Part shown: one piece after another, positions 25,216 to 38,761 of the stretch
Position numbering within the stretch: the first letter of the stretch is position 1
How the letters are laid out: each line of letters opens with the position of its first letter
DNA from: Hermatobates lingyangjiaoensis
Taxonomy: Eukaryota > Arthropoda > Insecta > Hemiptera > Hermatobatidae
Direction of reading: 5' to 3'
DNA: 64,000 nt
Assembly (NCBI GenBank): GCA_026182355.1
Contig: JAPFBL010000036.1
Span: forward strand, 1,240,001 to 1,304,000
The notes under the pieces: model-generated
What the model was told of the DNA's origin: nothing
The model's input: the letters and a program-made list of their open reading frames with translations, nothing else
The model's database searches: none
Position numbers and translations under genes: made by a program

Positions 25216-28140
25216 GTATAGAACATTCGTAAAAGCCATGTCACCCATTAGAGATTCAGCTCTTATGATGTCTGAAAAAATAAGAGGTAAGAATTAAATT
25301 TCTTTAATTGTATTCATTCTTTATTTTTGTTGTTAATTTTATCAACATGTTTTAATATTTTATAAAATCGAAAACTCCATTCAATTAAATCAGTTTCAAT
25401 TATTACTTAGTTATCAATTGAAATAATACATGTTTTATTATTTCAAATAATAATTAGATTATTTAGGCAATTAGTTGGATAATGATTACAAAAAATAACG
25501 CAACCATTCATATTACTTAAAATATAATGTATTATAAAAAAATTAAAATTAAATTAAGTAATTATTTATAATACTATGCAGTTTATTTGTAATGGTTTTA
25601 TAGTCTCTATCAAATATCATCATTAATTTCTTTAATTACGCTTAGTGATTATATTTTTATTAATTATGAATTGTATCTGATTTTGTGGTTCCCAATTTCA
25701 TTTGTTATGTCAAACGGTTTAAATTGACGCTGATATTATCTGATTCTTTTCTTTATTTAGTTATAGTCATTCAGAGGTATCATACCTTCCAATCCTCCAT
25801 CAATTGTTCTGAACAGTCACGTCAATTCCATTGTCAACATAATTACGGAAATTTACATCAATTTTAAAACAAACAGTTCATTCAATTGATGAACACATTT
25901 TCTATTTATAAAAGAAAACAGTGTTGTCAGAGTTACAAGTGACTGAGCTGGGAAAGTTTGCTCTATCTATTTTTCATAAATTACTTTTATAATGAAAGAA
26001 TGGTTGATAAAACGGTCAAACACACTATACAATCGATAAACTAATAATCAATTAGTTCAGGGAAAACATAGCGCTTGTTCTGAAACGGCTAGTTTTCTTT
26101 TACTTAACTGAAGAAATTAGTGCAATTTTTGTAATTTTTACTATATTAGTATTTTAACTAAATCAGTATGGAAAACAAATAAGATCAAATTTTTTTTCAG
26201 GCCTAAAAAAAGCAGGACATAGTCCTTGTATTGTAGTAATGGTGGGACTTCCCGCTAGAGGTAAAACATGTATGGCGCACAAACTGCAAAGATATCTTTC
26301 ATGGACTAATCACCAAGCTAAAGGTATACATTGTCTCATACTTTTTTCTTAATCCTATTGATTATAAGTCAAATCTTCCAAATTACAGAACAGGTCTCCA
26401 AAAATTAAAGATTTCTATACCATTTTGCTTTATTTTTAGGTATTACTGAGAACTTAAATGCATATTTTAGTATAAATGAAGTACTATTTGACGCTGGACC
26501 AAACCTCAGAAAAGCTAATTGCCTTGAATATATGTGGTCGAGATAAGAAACCATTATATATATAACAAATGCAATAACAGGTCAACCGTTTGATATAATG
26601 GGTATATTATACAATAGGGATTCGGTCAATTTGCTAAGTTTATCATCAAACTCTCATGGCAAGAGATATTAGCATATATATATATTCGTAGAATTTAGAA
26701 AGCAGACCTTCGTTTATGCATGTCTTGTTAAATTGTATGCCTATTTTTAATATCACAACTTTTCTACTGAGTCTCTCAATTTTTCTAATATCCTTTCTTC
26801 ATGTTTGTGGTACAATACCACAAACCACTTGTACTACAAACAAGGGTAAGGTATATTAGAGAAATTGAGAGACTCAGTAGAAAAGTTGTGAAATTAAAAA
26901 TAGGCGTACAATTTAACAAGACATATATATATATATATAATGTAATTTTTTTGAGGTTTGAGGTCCAATGATTTTAAAATAGTCCTTTTGCCGACGTTTC
27001 GACATATATTTATGTCATCTTCAGGGCTTGGAAATCTGTTTATGTTGCAGCATTCTTATTTAATACTGTTTCATGATGGCTACTATTTGTTTTCTGGGAG
27101 GTTTCTTTACGGTTATGTTCTCTTTTGCTTGTTTGAGTTTATATATATATATATATATAAATGGAAAGACGATCCAGATTGAACATAATACGAGTTCAAA
27201 ATCGTAAAGACACACTTACAAATTAAAATTTTCGGGTAATCCGTCTTCAGGAGAAAAGAGAAAGGGAGACTAAGCACGTTGTAGACACAACGGCAAGTAA
27301 CCACATATATTCAAGGCAATTTTGGTTACTTGTCAAATACCATGGCGTTATTAGTCGTAATTACAATTTAATTTCTGCTTTATTTAATTATATTTTTTCC
27401 ATAAGCACTTTTTGTATTTCTTACCCCTCTTTTAAAGGGGTAGTTTCCACTGATTTCTAGAAACAAGTATACTAAATTGTGCTATGTATTACATCACAAG
27501 CGTTGGTCAATTAACTACTATGCAATGGCCAAGGTGGTGGGGATTATCTCCAACTGTCTTCTAATTGTCGTAACGAAGGACAGTCGCTTAACCTCTGACG
27601 TCATTCATTTTTTGCTTTTTTTCTAATCATTAGAAAGATTTTGTTTTAAAAGCAAAACTATTTATCTTCTTAGCTAGACTGTAAGCTTAGCTGTATGCAG
27701 AAAAAAGTTAATGCTCGCTGATTCCTCTGATGGTCATCATCTCCTTCTCTTTCAGTTACTGGAAGACACTACAGGAATTCTATTGAGTTTCACCCTCTCT
27801 ACTCTGCATCGAAAAACAGGAGGAAGTGAATTTATGGCAAAAAACCCTATCGCGTTTTTCTTGGTCTTTATTTAGCTTTAACTGTTAAATTGCTCGGCAG
27901 ACCACCAAGCGATGTTTGACTTGCCACGTGTTTGATACCACTAGAGCAGAAATAATGGGAAAATATTTTTTCCTCTTCCACTATATGCTGCAATAATCAA
28001 AAATTTAACCTTAACGTAATTTTACAAAATAGGAAAAGCTTCCTTATATACATATATATATATATATATATATAATAAAATAAAAAACGAAGGAAACACA
28101 ATATTTTATTGTAAAAAAGTCCGCTGGACCGTTTCTTTTA

Positions 28141-28201
<61 letters not shown>

Positions 28202-31200
28202 AGATTGTATAGAAAGATTTCACAATAAACTTGTGAAATAAAAAATCAACGGCCAAACCACAGTAGGAAATCAGAAAAAAGACTAAGATATTTCAACCGT
28301 ATCAAGGGGTCTTCGTCAGAGTCAAAACAGTCAGTTTTGACTCTGACGAAGACTGCTTGTTACGGTTGAAAGATCTTAGTCTTTTTTTCTGATTTCTTAT
28401 TGTGGTTTAACTTTGATAAATTTTATAATAAAAGCTTTCACTTTTTGAAACATCGTGAAAAGTATATTCTGCAAGATTGTGCTTTCTCATTTCTTAAAAC
28501 TTTCCTGCTGATGTGCAGGTCTTTAAGGCCATTTATACAATACCGAATTTAATTAAGTAGAAAAACTACAATTCAGAATGAATATAATACACAAGTTAAG
28601 AAGGAATTTAAAATTGTCCATGATATTTGTCACTCAATAGTGTCAACTCTAAGTCATGACTAATTTGTTTTCAAGGTCCATAATTTTTCATCACGAATAA
28701 CTTTTTTTATTTGGATTGAAAATAAAGATTTATAACCAGTTAAAATAAAATTTATATGTATATATTATTTTTTATAATAAATTTGAACAGGTTGTTGCAT
28801 TAGTGATATTTTTTTTTAGTCGTATTCTTGTAGTCAGTATTAGTAGATTTGGCATTTCTGGTAGGTATTTGCTTTTGATTCATACACTGTACACTATATA
28901 AACTACATATAAAAGAGCATTTTTAAATTGATTTTCCAAAAAAAATCACATTTTATGAGGAATATTTAAAAAAATATATATATTACCAGTTTTAGAAATG
29001 CATATTAGTCATTTACTTTTTTATCATTCTTGATTTTCAGTATAGCTGGTAATCGTTTAGGGTTTTTTTTTCATTTTATCATGACTTCAAATAGTTTTGA
29101 ATATATGTCAGAACAAATTTGCCTATCATTCAATAATGAAATATAAAACATTTTCTGATATTCGAATATTTTTATTGATTGTGTGAATATCTTCCTTAAT
29201 GATACCTTATGTTTTTCTTTTCAGTATTCAGTGTGAGTGACTACAGAAGGAAAGTAGAAGGCCGTTATTCCTCACATGAATTCTTTAGAGCAGAAAACCC
29301 AAGAGGTCGAAAGGTGAGAGAAAGATGCACCATGGTTGCTATGCAGGATGCTGCCCAGTGGTTGAAGCAGAACACCTCTAATTCTATAGCAGTAATTATT
29401 TTAGATTACTTACAATGATTGTCCCTTGGAAAGGGTGTGTTTAACATAATTATTAAAATCATGCTATGATATAACATTGACAACAAAGATTGCATCTTTT
29501 TTTTTTAAAGAAGTTTGTTTGTTTATATTATATCGTATTTTTATAGCCAAATGAATGACTTTACAATTGTTTCCATTCAAATTTTAAAGCTAATTCTAAG
29601 AGAATACAGTTTCTCTGTTTTGATTTTATTACCACAGCCTGAATCTGTTTCAGATCCTCGATGGCAATCATGCTACGGAAGCTGTGAGGATGTCAGTCTT
29701 AACCTTTTTCAAGCAGATCAGTGCGCGCGTACTATTTATTGAGTGCATCAGTGAAGATATAGCTCTCTTAGAAAGAAATATTCTTGTAAATAAAACAATA
29801 CCTTTTCTGTTTAGTATATACTTTTCACATTGCTAATATTCTACTTCTAATTCTCAGGACATTCTCTGCCGTTGTGAAGATTATAGAACAATGGAGTTTG
29901 AAGAAGCACTCGAAGACTTTCAACTCAGATTGGAGCACTATATTGATCAGTATTCACCATTGGGGTCGTCTTCAGAAATTGATTGCAGTTATATAAAATT
30001 TTATGAACAAGGTAAAGTTTAATAAGCAAAACTGTTTACCAAACAATTAAAATATTAACTTTTTCTGCAGGCATAATTTTTCTGATGAAATAACTGGCAG
30101 ATATATTGAAAATTTTATTAAATTGATTAATCAGAACATAATTTATTTATATTCACCCCGTTCATTTTTAAACAAAGAAAATCAACTGATAATTATTAGC
30201 ATTTTTGATAACCCAATAAAATTTGAATAAGAAAGGAATAATAAAATTATTAGAGTAGTTTTGTTCTGACATATTCTTCCTTTATTTTATCTTAAGTTAT
30301 TCTATTTATTTTTCAGGTGAAGATATAAATATTCATAGACTTTCTGGCCCATTACAAGAACGCATACTGAACTTCATAACGAACTACTCTCACTCTCCGA
30401 AAACCATATATTTATCTCGGGTAAATTTCAAACTTAACTGTAGTAGTTTTTTAAATTCATTCCAGTTGTACTAAAATAGTTAATCCAGTGTAAAATAAAT
30501 ATTTATTAAAATGTTTATTTTCAGCACGGTGAAAGTGAGTATAATGTCCTCGGACGTATAGGAGGCAATGCGCCTCTATCAAATAGAGGCCTTCTTTATG
30601 CTAAATCATTGGCACAATACTTCAACGTTACACACAGAGTAGCAAATCTGCAAGTCTGGATTAGCACTAAGATGAGAACTCATCAAACAGCACAACATAT
30701 TGATGCTAACAAAACCATTGTACCAAATATAGACGAGATTGATGCTGTTAGTAAACTATTACCTTTCAGTATATATGAAAACAATAGGCTTGTCGTTTTA
30801 CTAAATAACTCTTTACTTGTAGGGAGTCTGCGAAGGTCTAACTTATGAAGAAATTGCTGAACATTTCATGGAAGAAATGTGTCTCAGAGATGAGGACAAG
30901 CTTCGATACAGGTTGGCTAATTTGAAATTTCACTTCCCTTTTAATACATTTCATCATTTATTAAAGTAAAATTGTTTGAAATAAAACAGCATTAAACAAA
31001 AAAAAAAAAAAGATTCATCTAAGACCAAGGAGTGCACACTGTATCAGGACTTAATTTCTTCGAACTCTGTCAAGAATCAATCTATTAATTTTTATCTTTA
31101 TTTAGTGAATGATAAAAATTTAATTATTAATCAATAATTCCAGTTCGTTTTTTTTAAATCATTTTTTGCTTAAATAATTTTTTTACACACATATCTTTTT

Positions 31201-34200
31201 AAATTACTAATAATGCCACAAATCTGAATGTGTTTCTACAAGTAAAAACCATCTATGATGTAGAATTAGGGACCTAACTATCCAAAAGGGTTTTTGTTCT
31301 GTTCAGGATAATATTTAATAGGTATTATAATTGCTACCAACTGTTTGTCAAAATTTTAACTAAGTCATGAACAGCAAGTTGACTCTCTAATTCGATGTAG
31401 TTTGATTTAGTTTCCATTATTCATTTCTATAATATGGAATACCTGCTAGCCATTTCTGTATTATAACATTGCCTTCATCTTTTTTTCCTCATAAATTTCA
31501 ACATGTTAACTGGTATGTAATCAGCTTTTCTTTTTAGATATCCAAATGGTGAATCATACGTAGATATCATGGAGAGACTAACACCCTCACTGTTAGATGC
31601 AAACCATCAGCATGCTCCTCTCCTGATTGTGAGTCATCAAGCCGTCCTGCGTGCTGTCCTCGCCTACTTCATTCCAGTACCTTTAGGTTAATAATCAACA
31701 TACATCAACTTAATTTGCTAAAATCTACATGTTTAAAGAGATTTCTAAATGTTAACCTCATTAAATGTGTACATATGTATATATTTTGTCCTTACTATTA
31801 TAATCTGGATTTATATATCAGTTATTAATCCATTACCAGCTGATCTATCAATTGTTGCCCGGGAAACAATTTACTTGTAATTCCAACTCTAATAACAAAT
31901 TACATGAAACAAAAACAATTTAAATTTTCTATATTTCGTTGCACTAAAGTTTTTTTCAAAAAAAGGAAATTAATACAGAATGTAAATTATAGATTACGCT
32001 AAAAAAAAGAAGATATAATCTAGCACTGATTATAGATTGCACTCATTGTTCAATACAATTAGTATTTGTTAAATTAGATTAAACAAATAATAAAAAAAAA
32101 ATTTTCGTCCAACAATACAACAAGAAATGTTAGAAGTCTTAGCTCTAATTACTTGTAAAATATGATGAGACGTATTTTAAACCCACCAAATTTCAATTAG
32201 GAGACAGTTGGTGAGGCTAAACCATATCGCACTATATTTCTTTCAATTTTGAAGACTCCACATACTATAAATGTTTAATTAAAATTATATCAATAAACAA
32301 AATTGTCTTTCGAAAGTTTGAACAAGATTATTTTGATGAAATATTATTTCTTTATGAAGAAGCATTGTGTTCAAAAGTCAGTTGAGTGCTGAATGTTAAC
32401 TTAATGTTAAATTGAACTAACATATTTCATTATGTTATGTTAATAGTTATTATGTTAAGTGAAATCATGTTAAGACTTGTGTTTACACACAGAAATACAT
32501 ACGGTAATTGAATTTTATATAGTACATTTTGATATGAATATTTCTTAATCAATTTTTTGTACTATATATATTCCCTTGTTAGTTTTACTGATTTAAACAT
32601 AGGGCTGTTCATAAACGTCTTCTAGTTAGAGATCAAATGATATGTAATAACTTTTCTTTTTGCTTGTATGGAGTAGGGCCTGATACTCATTACTAATAAT
32701 TTAGTAGTCTTGAATATTTTAAACAAAATAAGCAATAAATAATAATAACAGTATTTGAAATAAATAAGCAAGCCTCACATCCATTAAACTTTAACAAAAG
32801 AATTTAATTACACTTTAGCCAAAAGATTTGAAGTATGGTTTAAATTCTATCATTATTATTCGTAAAACTATCATGATAATAATATCATATTAAATATCTA
32901 ATATCTTTTAACATCTAAGCAAGTTAAACCAATTAGATAAAGAAAATTAATGGTAAACTATTACTAATAACTAAATATTTGTTTAAGTTAATAACAAACC
33001 CATATTAAATTACATATTGTCTTCATTATCAACCTGAAAACAATAACATTTCTGGTACCTGGATGTTTCCATTGAACAAAGCAAGCGGAAATAGTAATTG
33101 GTCATAAGGAATAACCTACCTTCGATTATCAGTTAAAGTCAAAATGTAAACAAACAGGTTATAAAACAAACGATATCTATTAGGTTTATAATTAAGGGGT
33201 CCGTAGCCCCTCCCAAATGATATCTGATCGAAATAAAAATAGGACCGTTGACTTCCTCGGAAAAAGTTACATAAGATTGAACCAAAAAGTTTTTTTTAAG
33301 TTCCTTGTATACATTTTCTATAGGGAAAACATGCACATACACAGGCATTTTTATACTGGCATACAGTCATTTTTACAAATATATAGATAAAATTCTAAAA
33401 AAATTTTTTTTTTACTAAAATAGATATTACTATTTTTAGTTACATCTGAAACGAAATTCATATTTCTCTCTGGAAAATTAAATTTCCATTCCTACAAAGC
33501 ACTAAATCTTTGTTTTTATTTCGTTGTTTAATACATGTATGATCATTCTGAATATGGTAGTTGATGTAGCTAATATTTATTTCCTTCTATTAAGAATTTA
33601 ATTAGCGCTTAAAATATTTGGATCATAATTAATAATTGTCGATTCCAGTGCCTACTTGATTGCTATAATTTGTCTGGTTTATCTGAACATTATTTTAAGG
33701 AAATGAAAAAGAATTACAAGTATTTACTTATTTTTAATTTAAATATAAAGGTTATAGTGGACAGAGTAATTAATTTTTGAAATTTTTATTACTGATAAAG
33801 AATATTACTACCAATTGTTTGTCAAATAAGTTTTTCTTCTCTTTTAAAGGAAGTTAAAGTATTTATGACTGATATAAATTCTTGTAAATACTACTCTATT
33901 ATTCAAATGGTGAATATCAGTTATTTTTTAATTAATATGTTAGTAAATACGACTAAAAAGATTCTGTACCACATTCCTAATATTCACAACACGTTGTTCT
34001 TGTAATTGAAAAAAAAAATCAGGAGTTGCGTACACTCAGCTATAAATAAATAAATATATATCATGATAAAAAATTCATCATTTGGTATTTTAGTTTTGAA
34101 TTGATGTCTTTATATTTTTTTTTTCGTCGTAGGATGTGGAAAAATCTGTTTTTTATCATGTCTTTATGATGTCTTTATATAATCATGTTTTATTTGTTAG

Positions 34201-36852
34201 TATTATTATATTTAGTTATAGTTACTCAAAGAAATGTTTTAATAGTGACTATACTTCTAATTTTTCTAATTATTTTTGTTTTATTTCTTAGATGAGATAC
34301 CGTACATTAATATTCCTCTTCACACTGTAATTAAATTGACTCCTGAAGGTTACAATTGGTCTGCTGAATTCATTCGTTTCAACATTGATTGTACAGATAC
34401 CTACAGGAAAAAACCACAGGTAATATAGTTTTATTCCAAAACCCATAAGAGAATAAATATATTCTGATTGTTTTAAATATGATTTGAACTATGGCATGAA
34501 TTATCTCTTTTTCATGCCATATTTTTTGATATTTTAATTTTGTTGATAATTGTAGACTTACTTTTATGTTTTCCTTTTTTTTAGAACGACTTTAATATAA
34601 CGTTCCTCAGTTATTGTTAGTGCAATTAAAAATAAAACAATTTAATCAAATCAGTACAAGTTTAGTTCAGCCTAATATATTTAATAAAAAGATTTATGAA
34701 TAATTTTGTTAATTTCTGAGTTGAAAATGAAGTGTTTATCATTAGACGAACATATATTCCAGGGAAGATTCAGTGACCTGGGAGCATGAACCAAAAAATA
34801 CATATGATAGAATAAAATAAATTTCTAGCCCTTAAACAAAGATGTATGATGTGATTACAATAGTTTTGATTACTTTAATTTGTTGGAAAACTATTAAAAT
34901 TAAAGCATAGTTTTCTGGGCGGGGATGAACGTTGTTATCTGCTAGCTTGTGGAGAGTTAGTGATTATTGAAGTCTCTTCCTATACCAACCAATACAATGT
35001 TTTCAAAGATACATTATATTAAAATAGCTTTCCGAGGATTTTAAAACATATAAAATATATGTGTAAAAATGTTCCGTTTTACCGATGTAGAATTATCCCA
35101 GTAGAAAAAGGTACTTGATAAAGTGACATTCAGTTAGCTAAGTTTTAAGTGCATCTAGTTTAAATAGTTAAATTAACAAATATATTATTGAAATCTATTA
35201 AATTATGCGATTTTCTTGATTCGCCGTGGTATTATAAATATATATTTAATAGTACATTAAATATAGTAGTACACGATGATAAATTTAATTAAAAATAGAA
35301 TAGTTATCTTACATGTACACGTATTCTCATAAATAACTAAAAATATTTATTTTAATAAATTTAAAAATATTAAATAACTTATTTTAAAATAAAGAAAAAA
35401 AATTGTCATTGAATATGTCTCAACATTATTAATATACTACTCTATTATTAAATAAATTATTAAATTAAATGGTGAATATCAGTTATTTTTTAATTAATAT
35501 GTTAGTAAATACGACTAAAAAGATTCTATACCACATTCCTAATATTCACAACACGTTGTTCTTGTAATTGAAAAAAAATCAGAAGTTGCGTACTCTCAGC
35601 TATAAATAAATAAATATATATCAAACTCGTTTACAAACAATCAAGTTTTGGTTTTATTTTCTCTGGCTACCTTGTGGACGTAATATCAAATTTATAGGTA
35701 ATCAATAATGATTTAATTTGCCTTAAACATTGCTTTATGGCCTTATCCAACATGGTGGTTATATTGCTTTTCAATTGTAGTCTTCTATAAAAAGAGACTA
35801 ATTTGTGTACACTAATTTTAATTATTTCTTCAATTTGATTTCAAATGTATCAGAACAACTCCCTCCGTCCATGTAATTTCGGTAAAAAAGATTCACTTCA
35901 TGCTATCAAATTGTTTATTATTGTGTTATTATTGGGTATAATTTGATTATGATCTATCAAACGGTGTGTCCTTTTTCCTGTCCTCAAGCTCGTAGAATCA
36001 GTCATAAGTTCAAATTTTTGCATTTCAGCACTCAACTACTCCTCGGGTTATTGAAAAATTTTGAATTTTTTGTCCGTCCAAGAATCCCAAAATGTCTAAC
36101 TCTATAGTTTGGAGTTCAGAAGAGTTACCTAAAATCACATTTTGACTAAAAGAAGTGATATTGTCCCATTGAGTAATGTTACCAGAAAACAATAGGACAC
36201 ATCTTCACCATAGGGTCCAATTTGTGTGACTTTGGAGACCTCAAACCATAATAATTGGTCAACATCTCGAGATCGAATTTTTTCATGATCACTTTACATA
36301 CAGCAAAGAAAAAGAAATATAATTAAAATTTCATTAAGTTAGTATTCTTCAAGTTTTTAAAAGTCCAAAACCCTCTTACTTTTATGGAATTGAGTAAAGA
36401 TGATTGTTTTTTATCCCGTTCATGAAAGTATATTCCTTTTAATAGCTGAAGGTAATATTGTTACATACTTGGCTCTAATTTGATAAAACTATAACTAATC
36501 TGCATTTGGGAAAAACAAAATATATATAACTTTTATATATGCAAAATGTTCATTATTCTTGAAATTAATTTGGTTTAAAAATATTCTTTTATATAGAACT
36601 ATTATTCTAAAGGAAGTGTTTCAATAATTTGACACGGACACAGTGTAAATTGCATTTTTTTTTCAGAATTGTACCTTGGATAGATCTATGAAAGAAGCTT
36701 TGGAAACTGTACCTGATCATCTAGACTCTCTCTCAATTTTAAACCAGTAATGGTTTTTAAAAGATCGAATACATTTTAAAATTTTGTAATCATATATTTA
36801 GATCTGTATTTTTATACTGTTTCTCTTTTTTACAAAAAATATTCAGAATAAA
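25216..36852 (+). CDS. PFKFB: 6-phosphofructo-2-kinase/fructose-2,6-bisphosphatase (11 coding exons, CDS 25238-36750)
   Basis: This cytosolic bifunctional enzyme makes and degrades fructose 2,6-bisphosphate, the activator of glycolytic phosphofructokinase. Exons: 25216-25286, 26201-26323, 29225-29391, 29654-29785, 29858-30011, 30317-30420, 30525-30746, 30823-30911, 31538-31686, 34292-34419 and 36667-36750. All junctions are GT-AG and in phase. From ATG 25238 the protein has 466 residues; vertebrate forms have about 470. The frame is open above this ATG to the acceptor, so an upstream start is possible. The kinase P-loop GLPARGKT is at residues 32-39 and the catalytic-type Asp at 116. The phosphatase has RHGE at 243-246, R294, E314 and the second His in SHQAV at 380. 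The tail EALETVPDH resembles vertebrate PFKFB1. Oddly, several kinase substrate residues are replaced (see findings). AATAAA lies at 36847-36852. Confidence 0.95.
26719..26923. repeat. Inverted repeat with about 80-bp arms in a PFKFB intron
   Basis: The left arm (about 26719-26804) and right arm (about 26843-26923) share TGTCTTGTTAAATTGTA and CTACTGAGTCTCTCAATTT in inverted order. A 40-bp spacer contains its own small palindrome around GTGGTACAATACCAC. A short (AT)n run follows. It lies in the 2.9-kb second intron. Confidence 0.75.
26955..27160 (-). repeat. PLE-type terminal repeat with hammerhead-like motif, then (AT)n
   Basis: On the minus strand, 27027-26990 reads GCC, then CTGAAGA, one T, stem GACATA, loop AATA, stem TATGTC, then GAAAC, GTC and GGC. 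GCC and GGC can pair as an outer stem. GAAACGTCGGC also occurs in the 3' region of the PLE at 59152-61049. An (AT)n tract lies at about 27140-27160. Confidence 0.65.
27173..27304 (-). repeat. Dispersed repeat related to the 57.5-58.2 kb cluster
   Basis: The stretch with TTTTCGGGTAATCCGTCTTC, then GGAGAAAAGAGAAAGGGAGA and the end CGGCAAGTAACC recurs at 57560-57615, 57820-57900 and 58095-58175. Read on the minus strand it contains CTGAAGACGG and CGAAAA. It is another terminal-repeat type carrying the CTGANGA motif. Confidence 0.7.
28045..28203. repeat. (AT)n and (AT)n(GT)n microsatellites
   Basis: One AT tract lies near 28047-28073. A longer one at about 28145-28186 turns into GT repeats up to about 28202. 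They flank the left side of family A copy 3, and the frames read through them on the minus strand are artefacts. Confidence 0.9.
28214..28425. repeat. Dispersed palindromic repeat family A, copy 3 (both arms)
   Basis: This copy is a near-perfect palindrome of about 157 bp (28254-28410) centred near 28332. Both arms carry the block GACTCTGACGAAGAC and ACGGTTGAAA in opposite orientations. It shows the complete head-to-head form of the family and lies in PFKFB intron 2. Confidence 0.85.
33905..34063 (+). repeat. Intronic duplicated segment, copy 1
   Basis: This stretch, with GGTGAATATCAGTTATTTTT and CACAACACGTTGTTCTTGTA, recurs at 35467-35622 with about 95 percent identity by eye. The two copies lie in neighbouring PFKFB introns on either side of the 34292-34419 exon. 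Confidence 0.9.
35467..35622 (+). repeat. Intronic duplicated segment, copy 2
   Basis: Direct copy of 33905-34063. Its right end continues into CAAACTCGTTTACAAACAAT. Related but diverged sequence (AATC-GGAGT-G near CACTC) appears at about 38085-38170 and 38545-38700, so an interspersed family of at least four members is likely. Confidence 0.85.
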
Positions 36853-36904
36853 AGATTCTGTAAAAATGATATTGTTTGTAACCCCTCAAATTGTTTTCGC
36901 AATA

Positions 36905-37701
36905 TGTCGTTTAAATTGAGAATTCAAATTTAGTGATAGACATGACAGGAATGTAAGAATCAATACTTTTATTCCTTCATAGGTATAAAATAATACCACA
37001 ACCATTGAAAGTGTCAAAACGTATCATTCGTTTAAATTGAGAATTCAAATCTAGTGATAGACATGACAAGAATGTAAGAATCAATACTTTTATTCCTTCA
37101 TAGGTATAAAATGATACCACAACCATTGAAAGTGTAAAAAGGTATCACTCGTTTAAATTGAGAATTCAAATCTAGTGATAGACATGACAAGAATATAAGA
37201 ATCAATACTTTTATTCCTTCATAGGTATAAAATGATACCACAACCATTGAAAGTGTCAAAACGTATCACTCGTTTATGAGAATTCAATCTAGTGATAGAC
37301 ATGAGAATAGAATCAATACTATTCCTTCATAGGTATAATACATGAAGTGTCAAATTAATGAGACAAATCTAGGACATGACAATGTAAGAATCAATACTTT
37401 TATTCCTTCATAGGTATAAAATGATACCACAACCATTGAAAGTGTCAAAACGTATCACTCGTTTAAATTGAGAATTCAAATCTAGTGATAGACATGACAA
37501 GAATGTAAGAATCAATACTTTTATTCCTTCATAGGTATAAAATGATACCACAACCATTGAAAGTGTCAAAACGTATCACTCGTTTAAATTGAGAATTCAA
37601 ATCTAGTGATAGACATGACAAGAATGTAAGAATCAATACTTTTATTCCTTCATAGGTATAAAATGATATCACAACCATTGAAAGTGTCAAAACGTATCAC
37701 A
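36905..37701 (+). repeat. 121-bp tandem repeat array behind PFKFB
   Basis: Units beginning CGTTTAAATTGAGAATTC start at 36908, 37029, 37150, 37271, 37460 and 37581, with an exact 121-bp period except in the middle. Each unit contains TTATTCCTTCATAGGTATAA. Between about 37271 and 37380 one to two units are eroded by many small deletions while their neighbours are nearly identical. The array begins about 55 bp after the PFKFB AATAAA. Confidence 0.95.
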
Positions 37702-38193
37702 TTTATGAAGTGAACTGATAACAATAGTGCTGTATGAATAACATTTCAAAAGTTAATTTACTCCAAATTAATAAATATGAACGATATAATCATAGAATAG
37801 TAGCATATTATTTTCAATATTATTGTTGAAATGAACCGTAATTTTATTGGCACAAAACAACTCATCCATACTGAAAACTGCATCAGAAAAAAACAGTAGT
37901 ACTTTTGACAAAAAGTAACTTACCAGTACTAAAAACTGTGTTGGAAATTCGTTGAATCCTAATTGATTTCGGATGTCAATATTGAAGGAACTGGAAGTTT
38001 TGGTTGTACAGTCAAGTTAAAGCTAGGGATTAAGAGAGTAACATCATAATGTTACATTCACTTCCCACAGTAAACATTTCAAAAAAAAAATCTGGAGTAG
38101 TCTACACTCCACTTTACTAGAAGGAAACATCAAACTCGTTGGCAATCAGTTTTTTGATTTCATTTAATGTCTATGGAGTAGACGTTAATACCA

Positions 38194-38290
38194 AGGTTAG
38201 GTTGCAGTTGCCATCTGAGAGGACGGTATTTCTACATTTTGCCTAACTCAAGTAAATTTAGAGTAGGAATTTTTAACGAGTAAACGTAAA
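38194..38290 (-). mobile_element. SINE tail fragment
   Basis: It matches only the 3' part of the SINE at 3980-4300: GGTTAGGTTGCAGTTGCC at one end and GCCTAACTCAAGTAAATTTA at the other. The tRNA-like head is missing, as in 5'-truncated insertions. Confidence 0.7.
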
Positions 38291-38761
38291 CTATCCTCCT
38301 TAACGACAGCTTAAAATGCTCTCCAACAGACGATGTATTATTAATAAATAATACATCGTCTTATTATACATAAATCTTATTAATCTTTTCAAAACTACGA
38401 TCCTTAAACAGTTTTCATAATGTTTACAACCTCTCAATTGGTTAGAATTTCTAATGTAACAGATTCGTTTGTACACATTTTCTGGAAATTACTTTCATAC
38501 TAAAAGGTTCTAGCTTAGTTTTTTTCGGTTTCAACTTTTAAAAAATCAGGAGTGGCCTGCACTCAACTTTCCTGTGAGTAAACAGTATTTCACACTAGTC
38601 CACAATCAATTGAGTTTTTGTTTTATTTTAAATTCTCAAGTGAATTATTTTCAAATTCATAGATAATCAATTGAATGACTGTATTTATTTTTGAGGATAT
38701 ATCCATTTTATCATTTATAACAAACTTGACATTTTGATCTAAAACAACTGATTATTATGAA

